A DNA stretch of 64,000 nt, from contig NZ_CP143867.1 in assembly GCF_036416795.1 (NCBI RefSeq), forward strand, positions 6,254,001 through 6,318,000. The letters run 5' to 3'. Positions 1 to 7,799 of the stretch are shown piece after piece. Made by a program: the position numbers and the translations under genes. The first letter of the stretch is position 1. Each line of letters opens with the position of its first letter. The notes beneath the pieces were generated by a model. It was not told the origin of the DNA and did not search any database. It saw only the letters and a program-made list of their open reading frames with translations. The DNA comes from Bacteroides sp. MSB163 (GTDB lineage Bacteria; Bacteroidota; Bacteroidia; Bacteroidales; Bacteroidaceae).

Positions 1-32
1 AGCCCTGAATGTTCCACTACGCAACAGCTACT

Positions 33-698
33 TCATTCTTTTACAGAACGTTGCACTATTTTACATATTAAATAGCATTCAAGTGAAGCTATTGAATTAA
101 AAACATTCCCAGCATTGTGAGCTTCTAATTTTTGTACATCTAAGCAAGAAGTTACCCATGAAGCAGATAAACATCGTATTCCAACTTCCCTACAAGACAC
201 AATATCTGAAACTGTATCACCTATATATATCATTTCATCCGGTTGTAACTTATAATCTGCAAGCAATTCCCTAAAATTCTCTGCTTTATTATTTTTGAAA
301 GGATTTCCAGTTTTTACTTTATCAAAACACGTGTCCATATTAAATTGACGTAATGTTATCGCACAGCTCTTTTCTCCTTTTCCTGTAACCAAAGCAATAG
401 GAATAGATTTCTTTTTTAACTTCTCAATCAGTTCTGTTATACCGTTAAAAGGACGAGGGCACATTATATGCATTTGTTCGTATATCACGTAGAAGTCATC
501 CAAGGCTTTTTTCCAATTATTACTAACAAGTTTTTTTATCATCCCTTTTTCATTTAGTCCAAAAGTTTCTAAAATATCATTCTCGGATACATCATTAAGA
601 GTAACATAGGGAGTTACTGCCTTTTTTAAGGCTTTGAGGCACATGGGAATTGTATCTCCAATTGTACCGTCTAAATCAAAAGCTACTAATTTAATCAT
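33..698 (-). CDS. HAD-superfamily hydrolase, phosphoglycolate-phosphatase-like
   Basis: Probably a small-molecule phosphatase in the cytoplasm; the substrate cannot be told from sequence. The N-terminus carries HAD motif I (FDLDGT, nucleophile Asp8, acid/base Asp10), motif II is LVTGKG near residue 106 and motif IV is YIGDTVSD near residue 158. The helical cap between residues 15 and 85 is typical of the PGP/beta-PGM branch, and 221 aa is a normal length. It follows the acetyltransferase by 4 nt on the same strand, so the two are probably co-transcribed and could act on the same sugar metabolite (inference). Confidence 0.85.
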   Translation of the reverse strand: MIKLVAFDLDGTIGDTIPMCLKALKKAVTPYVTLNDVSENDILETFGLNEKGMIKKLVSNNWKKALDDFYVIYEQMHIMCPRPFNGITELIEKLKKKSIPIALVTGKGEKSCAITLRQFNMDTCFDKVKTGNPFKNNKAENFRELLADYKLQPDEMIYIGDTVSDIVSCREVGIRCLSASWVTSCLDVQKLEAHNAGNVFNSIASLECYLICKIVQRSVKE

Positions 699-702
699 AA
701 CC

Positions 703-1299
703 TTACATTTGATTGATTTTCCGTATCACCCGACCCGGATTTCCCACCGCCAAGCTATTTGCCGGAATATCTTTGGTTACAACACTTCCTGCACCAATCA
801 CACTTTTTTGCCCTATTGTCACACCCGGTAAAATAATTACTCCACCGCCAATCCAGCAGCCATCCTCTATCATGACAGGGAGGGCAAAAGTTCGACGGAC
901 ATATTTACAGCCATCCGGGGTTTCTGTCAATACAAGCCGTTCATTAAACTCTACCGGGTGAGTTGCCGTATAGATTTGTACATTAGGTGCTACCAGCACA
1001 TTGTTCCCTATGGTAATCTTATTGCAATCGACAAATGTACAGCCAGTATTTACGGTGACATTATCACCGATATGTATATTGCATCCATAATCACATATAA
1101 ACGAATGACCGACAGAAACATTTGTGCCTATACTTCCAAACATTTCCTTTAGTACGGCATATTTTTCAGACTTTTGTTCATACGGCAAAGAATTGTATTT
1201 CATCAACAAGTGATGAGCTTTACTTTTCAAATCCATAAAAAAAGGGTCATGGCAATCATACCATTCACCAGCCAAACATTTTTCCATTTCAGTTTTCAT
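703..1299 (-). CDS. Sugar O-acetyltransferase, LacA/Maa type (hexapeptide repeat)
   Basis: Transfers acetyl from acetyl-CoA to a sugar hydroxyl. The N-terminal segment (EKCLAGEWYDCHDP) is the Mac/Maa domain of maltose and galactoside acetyltransferases. From about residue 75 onward there is a left-handed beta-helix of hexapeptide repeats, and TATHP contains the likely catalytic His. The end (SLAVGNPGRVIRKI) is the usual acetyl-CoA-binding C-terminus. At 198 aa it is full length. It is divergent from the AraC regulator at 1410, which is a natural candidate to control it, and lies 4 nt before the HAD gene. Confidence 0.9.
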   Translation of the reverse strand: MKTEMEKCLAGEWYDCHDPFFMDLKSKAHHLLMKYNSLPYEQKSEKYAVLKEMFGSIGTNVSVGHSFICDYGCNIHIGDNVTVNTGCTFVDCNKITIGNNVLVAPNVQIYTATHPVEFNERLVLTETPDGCKYVRRTFALPVMIEDGCWIGGGVIILPGVTIGQKSVIGAGSVVTKDIPANSLAVGNPGRVIRKINQM

Positions 1300-1322
1300 A
1301 AGCTATGATTTTAAATTTATTG

Positions 1323-1330
1323 CAAAGTTA
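1323..1330 (-). promoter_or_regulatory. Promoter -7 element for the acetyltransferase/HAD operon
   Basis: CAAAGTTA on the plus strand reads TAACTTTG on the minus strand, matching the Bacteroides TAnnTTTG -7 consensus, about 24 nt before the acetyltransferase start codon. The rest of the 110-bp divergent region is AT-rich. The AraC side has a weaker TATATTTA at a suitable distance. Confidence 0.6.
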
Positions 1331-1409
1331 TACCGATTTTTTGACTGATTTCAGGTATTATTTTTCGTTATTTTGGTATTAATCCGTTTTTTAGGGCTAT
1401 ATTTATGGC

Positions 1410-2249
1410 ATGAAAAGAGAAAACCTACATCAACCATTCGAAATTAGTTTTAGCGAGCTTGACGAATCCTTGCTAAAAGAACACGAACATACTTTTTTTG
1501 AATTAGTATATATTCTTTCAGGAACAGGCATCCAATGGATTAACAACAATATGTTTCCTTATCATGACGGACATTTGTTTATGATTACTCCCGGAGATAC
1601 GCATTCTTTCGAAATCCATACAACAACTAAGTTTGTCGACATCAAGTTTAACGACATATATATACATTCTTCTGTTTTCGGTGCTGAAAATATCCAAAGG
1701 CTGGAGTTTATTCTTCAACATGCTAATCATCAACCCGGTTGTATACTAAGAAATAAAGTAGATAAGCTATTGGTGAAACCCATGATTGAAGCGATTATCA
1801 GGGAATATATTAACCGAAATTTATACAGCAAGGAGATTATAACACAAATAATTAATACGATTATTATTGTGGTAGCACGCAATATCGCAATGTTCTTACC
1901 TGAACAGGTGGATGAATGCTCTGAGGACAAATCGCTTGACATATTGCAGTATATTCAAGCAAACATCTATAAAACAGGTAAAATCAGAGCAAAAAATATT
2001 AGCCAACATTTTGGCATTTCGGAGAATTATTTAGGACGATATATCAAGAAACATACTAATGAAACTATGCAGCAATACATTTTAAACTACAAACTAAAGT
2101 TAGTAGAAAATAGATTATTACATAGTCAAATGAGAATTTGTGAAATCGTTGAAGAATTGGGATTTACCGATGAGAGCCATCTTAATAAGTTTTTCAAAAA
2201 GTATAGAGGATGCAGCCCCTCTAATTTCAGAAAGAACAATTTGAAGTAA
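1410..2249 (+). CDS. AraC-family transcriptional regulator
   Basis: A DNA-binding activator or repressor with an N-terminal AraC-type cupin sensor (about residues 10-130, with EHTFFELVYILSG and TPGDTHSFE) and two C-terminal helix-turn-helix units (about 180-275: ISQHFGISENYLGRYIKKH and EIVEELGFTDESHLNKFFKK). The PSNFRK end is the canonical AraC C-terminus. The 279-aa length is normal. It is divergently oriented to the acetyltransferase/HAD pair, which suggests local control by a sugar-related ligand (inference). Confidence 0.9.
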   Translation: MKRENLHQPFEISFSELDESLLKEHEHTFFELVYILSGTGIQWINNNMFPYHDGHLFMITPGDTHSFEIHTTTKFVDIKFNDIYIHSSVFGAENIQRLEFILQHANHQPGCILRNKVDKLLVKPMIEAIIREYINRNLYSKEIITQIINTIIIVVARNIAMFLPEQVDECSEDKSLDILQYIQANIYKTGKIRAKNISQHFGISENYLGRYIKKHTNETMQQYILNYKLKLVENRLLHSQMRICEIVEELGFTDESHLNKFFKKYRGCSPSNFRKNNLK

Positions 2250-2298
2250 ACCATATACATATCCTTGTTTTTAGGGTTATTAAAACAATAGAAATGAC

Positions 2299-2306
2299 TA
2301 TTTTTG
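2299..2306 (+). promoter_or_regulatory. Promoter -7 element for the AlbA_2/ATPase gene
   Basis: TATTTTTG fits TAnnTTTG and lies 14 nt before the ATG at 2321, so the predicted leader is very short, under 10 nt. Confidence 0.55.
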
Positions 2307-2320
2307 CATTATATTTATAG

Positions 2321-3715
2321 ATGTCTATGACAAATACAGAAACCATACAATCACTCATCGATAGCGGAGAAGGCTATAATGTAGAGTTCAAAGTTCGTGT
2401 TCCTTCAAAGGTTCGTGAACTAACAGAGGAAATTTGCGCTTTCGCTAATGCTGACGGAGGATATTTGCTTATCGGCGTAGATGATAACGGACAAATTATT
2501 GGTACAGGTTTGGAAAATGACAAACGTTCAGCCATTCAAGGCTCTATCAGTGAAATATCTCCGGCTCTCCATTGTGATATGTATGCGGTAAATATCGAGG
2601 ATGAAACAGTTTGGGTAATTGATGTTCCGTCAGGGAAAGATAAACCTTATATATTTTCCGGTTCTATCTATGTCCGTGAGGGAGCAAACTCGCAGAAACT
2701 TCGCACAGCCGAAGAAATGCGCAGCTTCTTTCAGGAGTGTAACAAAATCTTTTTCGACCATATTCCCTGCCACTGGTTCAATATCTACACGGATGCAGAC
2801 GAACAGATGATTAAGGATTTCCGAACAGAAGCCAAACTAAGTCCGTCCACACCCGACAAACAAATATTTGAGAACTTGGAATTGTTTACCGAGAATGGAA
2901 CGGCAAAGAACGGTGCAGCGATGTTCTTCGGCAAGCAACCTGAACGAAAGTTTCCGCACGCTGTTACAAGATGTGTTCTTTTCAAGGGAACAAACAAAGT
3001 CTATATTATAGATGATAAAACTTTCGGAGGTTCATTGTACCAACAATATCTACAGGCTATGTCTTGGCTGGAAAGCAAACTGCAAGTAGCTTATAAAATA
3101 GAGGGAGCAGGACCAAGAGAGGAAATTTGGGAAATACCTTTGACCGTATTTAAAGAAGCCATTATAAACGCCCTGTCACATCGTGACTACTATGAACAAG
3201 GCGCAAGCATTATGATAGAAATGTTTGACGACCGGGTAGAGATTTCCAATCCCGGAGGACTTTTGCCTATTGTAGCTAAAAATTTCGGGCATAAAAGCAT
3301 GACACGTAACCCACTAATATTCGGGTTATTTACCCGTATGCACTTGGTCGAAAGAGTTGCATCCGGTATTCCTCGTATGCAAGAAGCCATGAGGGAAGCG
3401 AATCTTCCCGAACCGGAATTTCACACAGAGGGGATGTTTACAGCAGTGTTCAAACGTCAAATCACCAACTCTGCCAACTATGACACAGTAAATGGCAGAG
3501 TAAATGACATAGTAAATGATACAATAAATGAGAATGAACAAGCTATTCTCAATCTGTTGGTAAATACTCCCGGTTTGAATGCTTCTGAAATCAGTAAGTA
3601 TATCAACAAGAGCTTAAGAACGACTATGCGATATATCAAGACTTTACAAGATAAAGACTTGATTGAGTTTAGAGGCGCACCCAAAATAGGAGGGTATTAT
3701 CTAACAAAAATATAA
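2321..3715 (+). CDS. AlbA_2 (Schlafen-like) ATP-binding regulator with winged helix
   Basis: Belongs to the COG2865-type putative transcriptional regulators. Residues 11-125 form the AlbA_2/Schlafen domain (GEGYNVEFK, AFANADGGYLLIGVDDNG). Residues about 280-370 are a GHKL-like ATP-binding C-terminal domain (EAIINALSHRDYY, DRVEISNPGGL). The last 60 residues are a winged helix (LNASEISKYINKSLRTTMRYIKTL). The linker at residues 388-403 is made of four 4-residue repeats of the form xxVN, encoded by four 12-bp tandem repeats. Its stop overlaps the next start (TAATG), implying translational coupling. The biological role is unknown; such proteins are common in accessory regions. Confidence 0.85.
   Translation: MSMTNTETIQSLIDSGEGYNVEFKVRVPSKVRELTEEICAFANADGGYLLIGVDDNGQIIGTGLENDKRSAIQGSISEISPALHCDMYAVNIEDETVWVIDVPSGKDKPYIFSGSIYVREGANSQKLRTAEEMRSFFQECNKIFFDHIPCHWFNIYTDADEQMIKDFRTEAKLSPSTPDKQIFENLELFTENGTAKNGAAMFFGKQPERKFPHAVTRCVLFKGTNKVYIIDDKTFGGSLYQQYLQAMSWLESKLQVAYKIEGAGPREEIWEIPLTVFKEAIINALSHRDYYEQGASIMIEMFDDRVEISNPGGLLPIVAKNFGHKSMTRNPLIFGLFTRMHLVERVASGIPRMQEAMREANLPEPEFHTEGMFTAVFKRQITNSANYDTVNGRVNDIVNDTINENEQAILNLLVNTPGLNASEISKYINKSLRTTMRYIKTLQDKDLIEFRGAPKIGGYYLTKI
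3482..3529 (+). repeat. Four in-frame 12-bp tandem repeats inside the AlbA_2 gene
   Basis: Four 12-mers end in AGTAAAT or AATAAAT (starts 3482, 3494, 3506, 3518) and encode DTVN, GRVN, DIVN and DTIN. Copy-number change would alter the linker before the winged helix without breaking the frame. Confidence 0.85.
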
Positions 3716-4257
3716 TGATTATGAGTACTGAAATAAATAATGATTTACTAGTAGCTATAATAGGAGTATTATCGGCTTTAATAGTAGCAATGATTACCTT
3801 TATGGGAGTTTGGTATCAACTCAAAAAAACAGAAGTTAATACTTTAAAAGCAAAACTAAGAGACAAACAGGAAATTGTCTATGACAAGATTTATTCTTAC
3901 ATTTTTGACCTATTAAATGATACTATAAATAAAACGCCAATAGATAAAACTAAATATTCCAATAGATATATGGAAATTAAAAAACTATTGCTATTCCATG
4001 CATCTGATAGGGTGGTTTTACAATTTACTAAATTAAACATGGATACCGAAAGAAATGATTCTATTCTTACTCTAAGAAATTACTTCAAATTAATGGTGCT
4101 TATAAGAAAAGAAATAGGATATAAAAGAGAAAAAGTGAATGAAAAAACTATTTTACAGATACTGATAGCGAATAAGGAAGAATGCGAAAGTTTTTGTAAA
4201 CAGCTTGGTTACAAAGATTCTTTTCTATATTCTATTAGAAAGAAAATATTTTCGTAA
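3715..4257 (+). CDS. Single-pass membrane protein of unknown function
   Basis: I do not recognise the family. There is one clear membrane helix at residues 10-32 (LLVAIIGVLSALIVAMITFM) followed by a lysine-rich, mostly helical cytosolic region with no catalytic motif. The start codon overlaps the stop of the AlbA_2 protein, so the two are probably made together and may interact. The gene is AT-richer than its neighbours, consistent with acquired DNA. Its stop codon sits inside a candidate promoter (TAACTTTG at 4255-4262). Confidence 0.7.
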   Translation: MIMSTEINNDLLVAIIGVLSALIVAMITFMGVWYQLKKTEVNTLKAKLRDKQEIVYDKIYSYIFDLLNDTINKTPIDKTKYSNRYMEIKKLLLFHASDRVVLQFTKLNMDTERNDSILTLRNYFKLMVLIRKEIGYKREKVNEKTILQILIANKEECESFCKQLGYKDSFLYSIRKKIFS

Positions 4258-4268
4258 CTTTGCATTCA

Positions 4269-4458
4269 GAAATCGTACCCAAGATACAAACTAATGTCGA
4301 ACGGTGCAAAGCTGTGAAAACCTTATTCAAGGGATTAACATCGTAATAAAGATATAACTTATTGAGAAATAGCGTCATACAAGCTGATTTCCAGTTCCTG
4401 GTGGCACCACTTGAAAAGAAAAGCGTTGTAAATAAATTATTTACAACGCTTTTCTTTT
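4269..4458 (+). ncRNA. Candidate small RNA of unknown family
   Basis: The interval has no ORF but is bounded by a TAACTTTG promoter element (4255-4262) and by a perfect 22-bp stem that would end a plus-strand transcript. Internal short hairpins include CCTT/AAGG near 4320 and the near-palindrome TGGTGGCACCA at 4399-4409. No -33 element is obvious. I compared it by eye with tmRNA, 6S, RNase P RNA and tracrRNA patterns and could not assign it. Confidence 0.4.
4414..4458. terminator. Perfect 45-bp palindrome, bidirectional terminator
   Basis: Arms of 22 nt at 4414-4435 and 4437-4458 are perfect reverse complements around a single central base, starting AAAAGAAAAGCG and ending CGCTTTTCTTTT. A- and T-rich ends would give a U-tract in either direction. 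It separates the plus-strand AlbA_2 unit from the minus-strand dehydrogenase remnant and MATE gene. Confidence 0.8.
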
Positions 4459-4665
4459 CTATTGATTGATTTCTATAACAATTTTACCTAATGCATTTCC
4501 AGAGAAAGCAGTCTGTGCCTCTTTCACATTTTCAAAACTATAAATACTACAAATGCATGACTTTACTTTTTTATTGTCTATGAAAGAGTTTAAATCTTTA
4601 AATGCTGATACTGCACCGGCAGAGTTTACTACTAGGTCAACACCACCTGTCATGTGAAAAAGCAA
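4459..4665 (-). pseudogene. C-terminal remnant of a zinc-type alcohol dehydrogenase/quinone reductase
   Basis: Only the last ~68 residues of a medium-chain dehydrogenase survive: GGVDLVVNSAG is the late nucleotide-domain strand, and YSFENVKEAQTAF..GNALGKIVIEI is the standard family C-terminus. The N-terminal catalytic domain and most of the Rossmann fold (about 250 residues) are missing. Homology ends within 10 nt of the MATE stop codon, so a deletion probably joined the two. Confidence 0.7.
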
Positions 4666-4674
4666 TTGGCTATA

Positions 4675-5982
4675 TTACTTCATTCCCTTACTAACACCGT
4701 TTATCTTCAGGTAAGCGTAAGATTGAAGACCTAATAGAATCACAAACAAATACTCAGCCGTCAAATAAGCCGGTAAAGTCGTTGTGAAACAATAACTCAA
4801 TAAATACAAATAAGCCAGATAGACGACAATAGTGGAAATCTGAAAGATAAATGCAATCCGGGTATTACCTGTACCTGTTACTGCATTCATAAAAACATAA
4901 CCAGGCAAAGCAAACGTGTAATTTAGTAACATCACGATAAACGGATACTGAGCAAGTTCGATTAATTCTGCATTATCCGTATAAAATCCGATAATCTGTT
5001 TATTAAATAGCATAGCAATAATTATCAGAGGAAGACCGATTACATATCCCAATCTGAGAATTTTACCACAAAGCCGGAACATACTTCTCCCCTCACCCGC
5101 ACCTATCAGATTACTAACCAATGAAGCGGTAGTAGCCGCAAACGAATTGACTATTACAAAGAAAACGGTAGAAACACTTCTAATAATATTCGAGACTGCC
5201 AGTTGTTTTTCTCCCAATCGCTCGATAGCCACGAAGAATAAAAACCACGGAGCAACACTAATGAAAGCATGCATCATACTCCATACGGATAAGTGAAAAA
5301 GTGAACTTAGTAATTTCCTATCATAAACAGGTTTTAACCCTAAACTCTCCTTATCCATTTTCAGAAAAGTATAGATAACCAGAATTAATAAAGAACCGAC
5401 TTCAGCCAGTGAAGAAGCCATTGCTGCCCCGGATATACCCAGATTGAAACTGAAAATAAACAAGTAATTACAAGGGATATTGATAAGAACCGCCATTATA
5501 GCCGCCCACAACAAAACTCTCGTTTTCGTAATTCCCACGAAGAAAGAGCGGAATGCCAGAAATGGAAAAGAAAATAGCAAACCGAAACATCTCCATGTCA
5601 GATAATCAACTGCAGCATTATAAATCTCCGGTGAACGGATGAAATATCTCAGAATAATAGGTGACAGTACATAGGACGCAAGACTTAAAAACATAGCCAG
5701 TCCACTCAGGAACAATAATCCCTGGAAGAAAGTCCTGCCTGTTTCTTCGTATCTTTGTTCCCCGTTTCTGCGGGCAATCATAACCTGCAAACCCAAACTA
5801 AAGCCAAAACCAAGCATATAAATGGCCAGATAATAAACACTTGCAAGCGCAGAAGCACCTAACTCCACTTCGCCTACATGTCCCAGAAAAATAGCATCAG
5901 TAATATTGATTAATTGCTCCATCAGGATGCTCATCATCACAGGAAAGTTGATGAGCCATATTTGCTTATACGTATAATTCAT
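4675..5982 (-). CDS. MATE-family multidrug/Na+ antiporter
   Basis: An inner-membrane exporter with 12 predicted helices over 435 aa, the normal MATE length. The N-terminal MMSILMEQLINITDAIFLGHVGEVELGA region is the family signature of helix 1-2, and the internal repeat starts near residue 235. The substrate is not predictable. A TACATTTG element at 6197-6204 on the same strand would give a leader of about 200 nt that contains the inverted-repeat element at 5981-6173. Confidence 0.9.
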   Translation of the reverse strand: MNYTYKQIWLINFPVMMSILMEQLINITDAIFLGHVGEVELGASALASVYYLAIYMLGFGFSLGLQVMIARRNGEQRYEETGRTFFQGLLFLSGLAMFLSLASYVLSPIILRYFIRSPEIYNAAVDYLTWRCFGLLFSFPFLAFRSFFVGITKTRVLLWAAIMAVLINIPCNYLFIFSFNLGISGAAMASSLAEVGSLLILVIYTFLKMDKESLGLKPVYDRKLLSSLFHLSVWSMMHAFISVAPWFLFFVAIERLGEKQLAVSNIIRSVSTVFFVIVNSFAATTASLVSNLIGAGEGRSMFRLCGKILRLGYVIGLPLIIIAMLFNKQIIGFYTDNAELIELAQYPFIVMLLNYTFALPGYVFMNAVTGTGNTRIAFIFQISTIVVYLAYLYLLSYCFTTTLPAYLTAEYLFVILLGLQSYAYLKINGVSKGMK

Positions 5983-6173
5983 TGTTCAACTAAAATAAAC
6001 GTATGCCACACAACTATACACATAGCTGCGTGCCACTCGATGTAAATAATCAGATATGAAAACTCTGTGACGAATTACAAAAATCCGTCAGGATAGCCGA
6101 ATAGCTTTTATTAAAAAGTGCTATTCGTGGAGCGTAGCTATATACAGAGTTGATGTTTCATGAGTTGAACAAT
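5981..6173. repeat. 193-bp inverted-repeat (MITE-like or structured-leader) element
   Basis: The ends are perfect 11-bp inverted repeats: ATTGTTCAACT at 5981-5991 and its complement at 6163-6173. Similarity continues inward: CAACT....ATAGCT.CG..CCAC occurs in both arms. Two internal hairpins follow, GACGAATT/AATCCGTC near 6070-6093 and GAATAGC/GCTATTC near 6099-6126. The left end overlaps the MATE start codon by two bases. It has no ORF and no flanking duplication that I can see. Confidence 0.6.
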
Positions 6174-6196
6174 CGTTTTATGTAAATTCGATACAG

Positions 6197-6204
6197 CAAA
6201 TGTA
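6197..6204 (-). promoter_or_regulatory. Promoter -7 element for the MATE gene
   Basis: CAAATGTA on the plus strand reads TACATTTG on the minus strand, upstream of the inverted-repeat element. This places that element in the 5' leader of the MATE transcript. Confidence 0.5.
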
Positions 6205-6257
6205 GGAAAAATAATAAAAAAGCAAGCGATCTTACCCGAATAAATCAACGGTTATTA

Positions 6258-6265
6258 TATTTTTG
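6258..6265 (+). promoter_or_regulatory. Promoter -7 element for the LuxR-type regulator
   Basis: TATTTTTG matches TAnnTTTG and lies 20 nt before the ATG at 6285. It overlaps a GTG at 6267 that is in frame with the gene, which argues against that upstream start. Confidence 0.6.
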
Positions 6266-6284
6266 CGTGAAATTACTCCACTGC

Positions 6285-7052
6285 ATGAAATCAACTGAAA
6301 TCACAAGAGAAGAGATGTGGGCAAAGCAACATTTGTCTGCAAATGAAATCGACTATGCCATTTGGGAACAGGATAAAGTTGTGCTACAACAGATGTCCAA
6401 AATCAGCAGAAGTTGCTCATTTGTAGTTGACGTTTATAAATACAGATATGCTTTCGCATCTTCTAACTTTGCAGATATACTGGGATATGACAGCCGGAAA
6501 ATAGCTACTCTGGAGAAGCAGGGAGATTATTTGGAATCACGATTTCATCCGGACGATTTCGCCCGACTGGAGCAATTGCAGATTAATCTCAGCAAGTTTA
6601 TCTATAGCCTGCCTCACGAACAAAGAAATGATTATTGTAATATCTATAGTTTCCGGCTGATGAATACCAAACAACAGTACATACGGGTAATCAGCCGACA
6701 ACAGGTTTTAGAACCAAGCCGCAACGGGAAAGCCTGGCTAATACTTGGAAATATAGAGATTGCACCTAATCAGACAGAAACTGATCAAGTGGAATGCACT
6801 GTGTTGAATCTCAAAAATGGAGAAATGTTCTCGCCTACTTTAGTATCTATTCCACGGATTCATCTGACACAGCGTGAACTGGAGATTTTACAGCTTATTC
6901 AAAAAGGATTATTAAGTAAAGAAATAGCTCACAATCTCTGCATCAGTATTCATACAGTCAATATTCACCGGCAAAACCTATTGCACAAATTAGGGGTACA
7001 GAATTCTATCGAAGCTATCAATGCAGGATTAAAGTTAGGAATACTAAGCTAA
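6285..7052 (+). CDS. PAS-LuxR transcriptional regulator
   Basis: A cytoplasmic one-component regulator. The N-terminal part (about residues 35-165) is PAS-like (YAFASSNFADILGYDSRKI, then RFHPDDFARLEQ). The C-terminus is a complete LuxR/GerE helix-turn-helix (LTQRELEILQLIQKGLLSKE, then IHTVNIHRQNLLHKLGV). I chose the ATG at 6285 because the in-frame GTG at 6267 falls inside the promoter. It is divergent from the MATE exporter, so it may control export (inference); the ligand is unknown. Confidence 0.85.
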   Translation: MKSTEITREEMWAKQHLSANEIDYAIWEQDKVVLQQMSKISRSCSFVVDVYKYRYAFASSNFADILGYDSRKIATLEKQGDYLESRFHPDDFARLEQLQINLSKFIYSLPHEQRNDYCNIYSFRLMNTKQQYIRVISRQQVLEPSRNGKAWLILGNIEIAPNQTETDQVECTVLNLKNGEMFSPTLVSIPRIHLTQRELEILQLIQKGLLSKEIAHNLCISIHTVNIHRQNLLHKLGVQNSIEAINAGLKLGILS

Positions 7053-7077
7053 CCGCTCCGCGAAAGAAATATTCAAG

Positions 7078-7662
7078 TTACGGCATCCAGTCCATAATTC
7101 CCGTAACCGGATGCAGACTTCTCCATTCCATAAAGTCCTCATAACTGCGTATACCATCCCGGATAACAGCCTTATAATACTCTATTCCCATAATCTTTTC
7201 CGACTCGGGCGTATCATATTTCAATTTTAAAATGGCATACCTTGTTTCATCAGTCAAAACAGCGGAAAGCCGTTCGGCAAACTTCTCAAAATAGCCATCA
7301 TACCGGGAACCTTCCAAAATATGGATCATATCTATCTGCCAAAGCGCATTATCTGCATCCCGATACCAGGCATGCCACTCCACACATGCTTCCTCTGTAT
7401 CCAGCAGATTCTTATGCTCCATCTTCATGAAAGACTTGTTTTCCGTAAACTTCACCATTGCCTGAAAGCTATCACACAGACTAAATTGTGAGGTATAAAT
7501 ATGAAAATCAATGTCAAGATGCTTCATCAGCAATCCTGTACTCAAAGAACCTACTAAATTCACTCTGGCACCTATACTTTCCCAAATAGGGATGATTTTT
7601 GTGTCTTCTATAATTTTCCGGGCTTTCTGTTGATTCCGTCTGGCAAGATCAAGAATATCCAT
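7078..7662 (-). CDS. Nucleotidyltransferase-fold protein
   Basis: The segment GSLSTGLLMKHLDIDFHIY (residues ~38-56) matches the GSxxTG...DxD core of the pol-beta-like nucleotidyltransferase fold. Two metal-binding acidic residues are present, and the later WQIDMIHIL could supply the third. The rest is alpha-helical. The 194-aa length suits a stand-alone minimal enzyme. The substrate is unknown. It is the single gene of its transcript, with TACATTTG at 7686-7693 on the same strand. Confidence 0.6.
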   Translation of the reverse strand: MDILDLARRNQQKARKIIEDTKIIPIWESIGARVNLVGSLSTGLLMKHLDIDFHIYTSQFSLCDSFQAMVKFTENKSFMKMEHKNLLDTEEACVEWHAWYRDADNALWQIDMIHILEGSRYDGYFEKFAERLSAVLTDETRYAILKLKYDTPESEKIMGIEYYKAVIRDGIRSYEDFMEWRSLHPVTGIMDWMP

Positions 7663-7750
7663 TGTTTTTCTTTTGTAATGACGTGCAAATGTAGAAAAAA
7701 GGACGGATATATAGCTATAAATAACTATTTAATAACCTGATAATTCAGAC

Positions 7751-7758
7751 TAACTTTG
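7751..7758 (+). promoter_or_regulatory. Promoter -7 element for the HelD-like helicase
   Basis: TAACTTTG matches the Bacteroides -7 consensus and lies 42 nt before the ATG at 7800. Confidence 0.65.
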
Positions 7759-7799
7759 CCACCCTTTCCAAACTTCCCAGATAAAAAATTAAAAGAGTT

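Noticed and set aside
4255..4458. tracrRNA or tmRNA
   Set aside because: No cas9 gene or CRISPR repeat is present, and no tRNA-like end or tag reading frame could be found.
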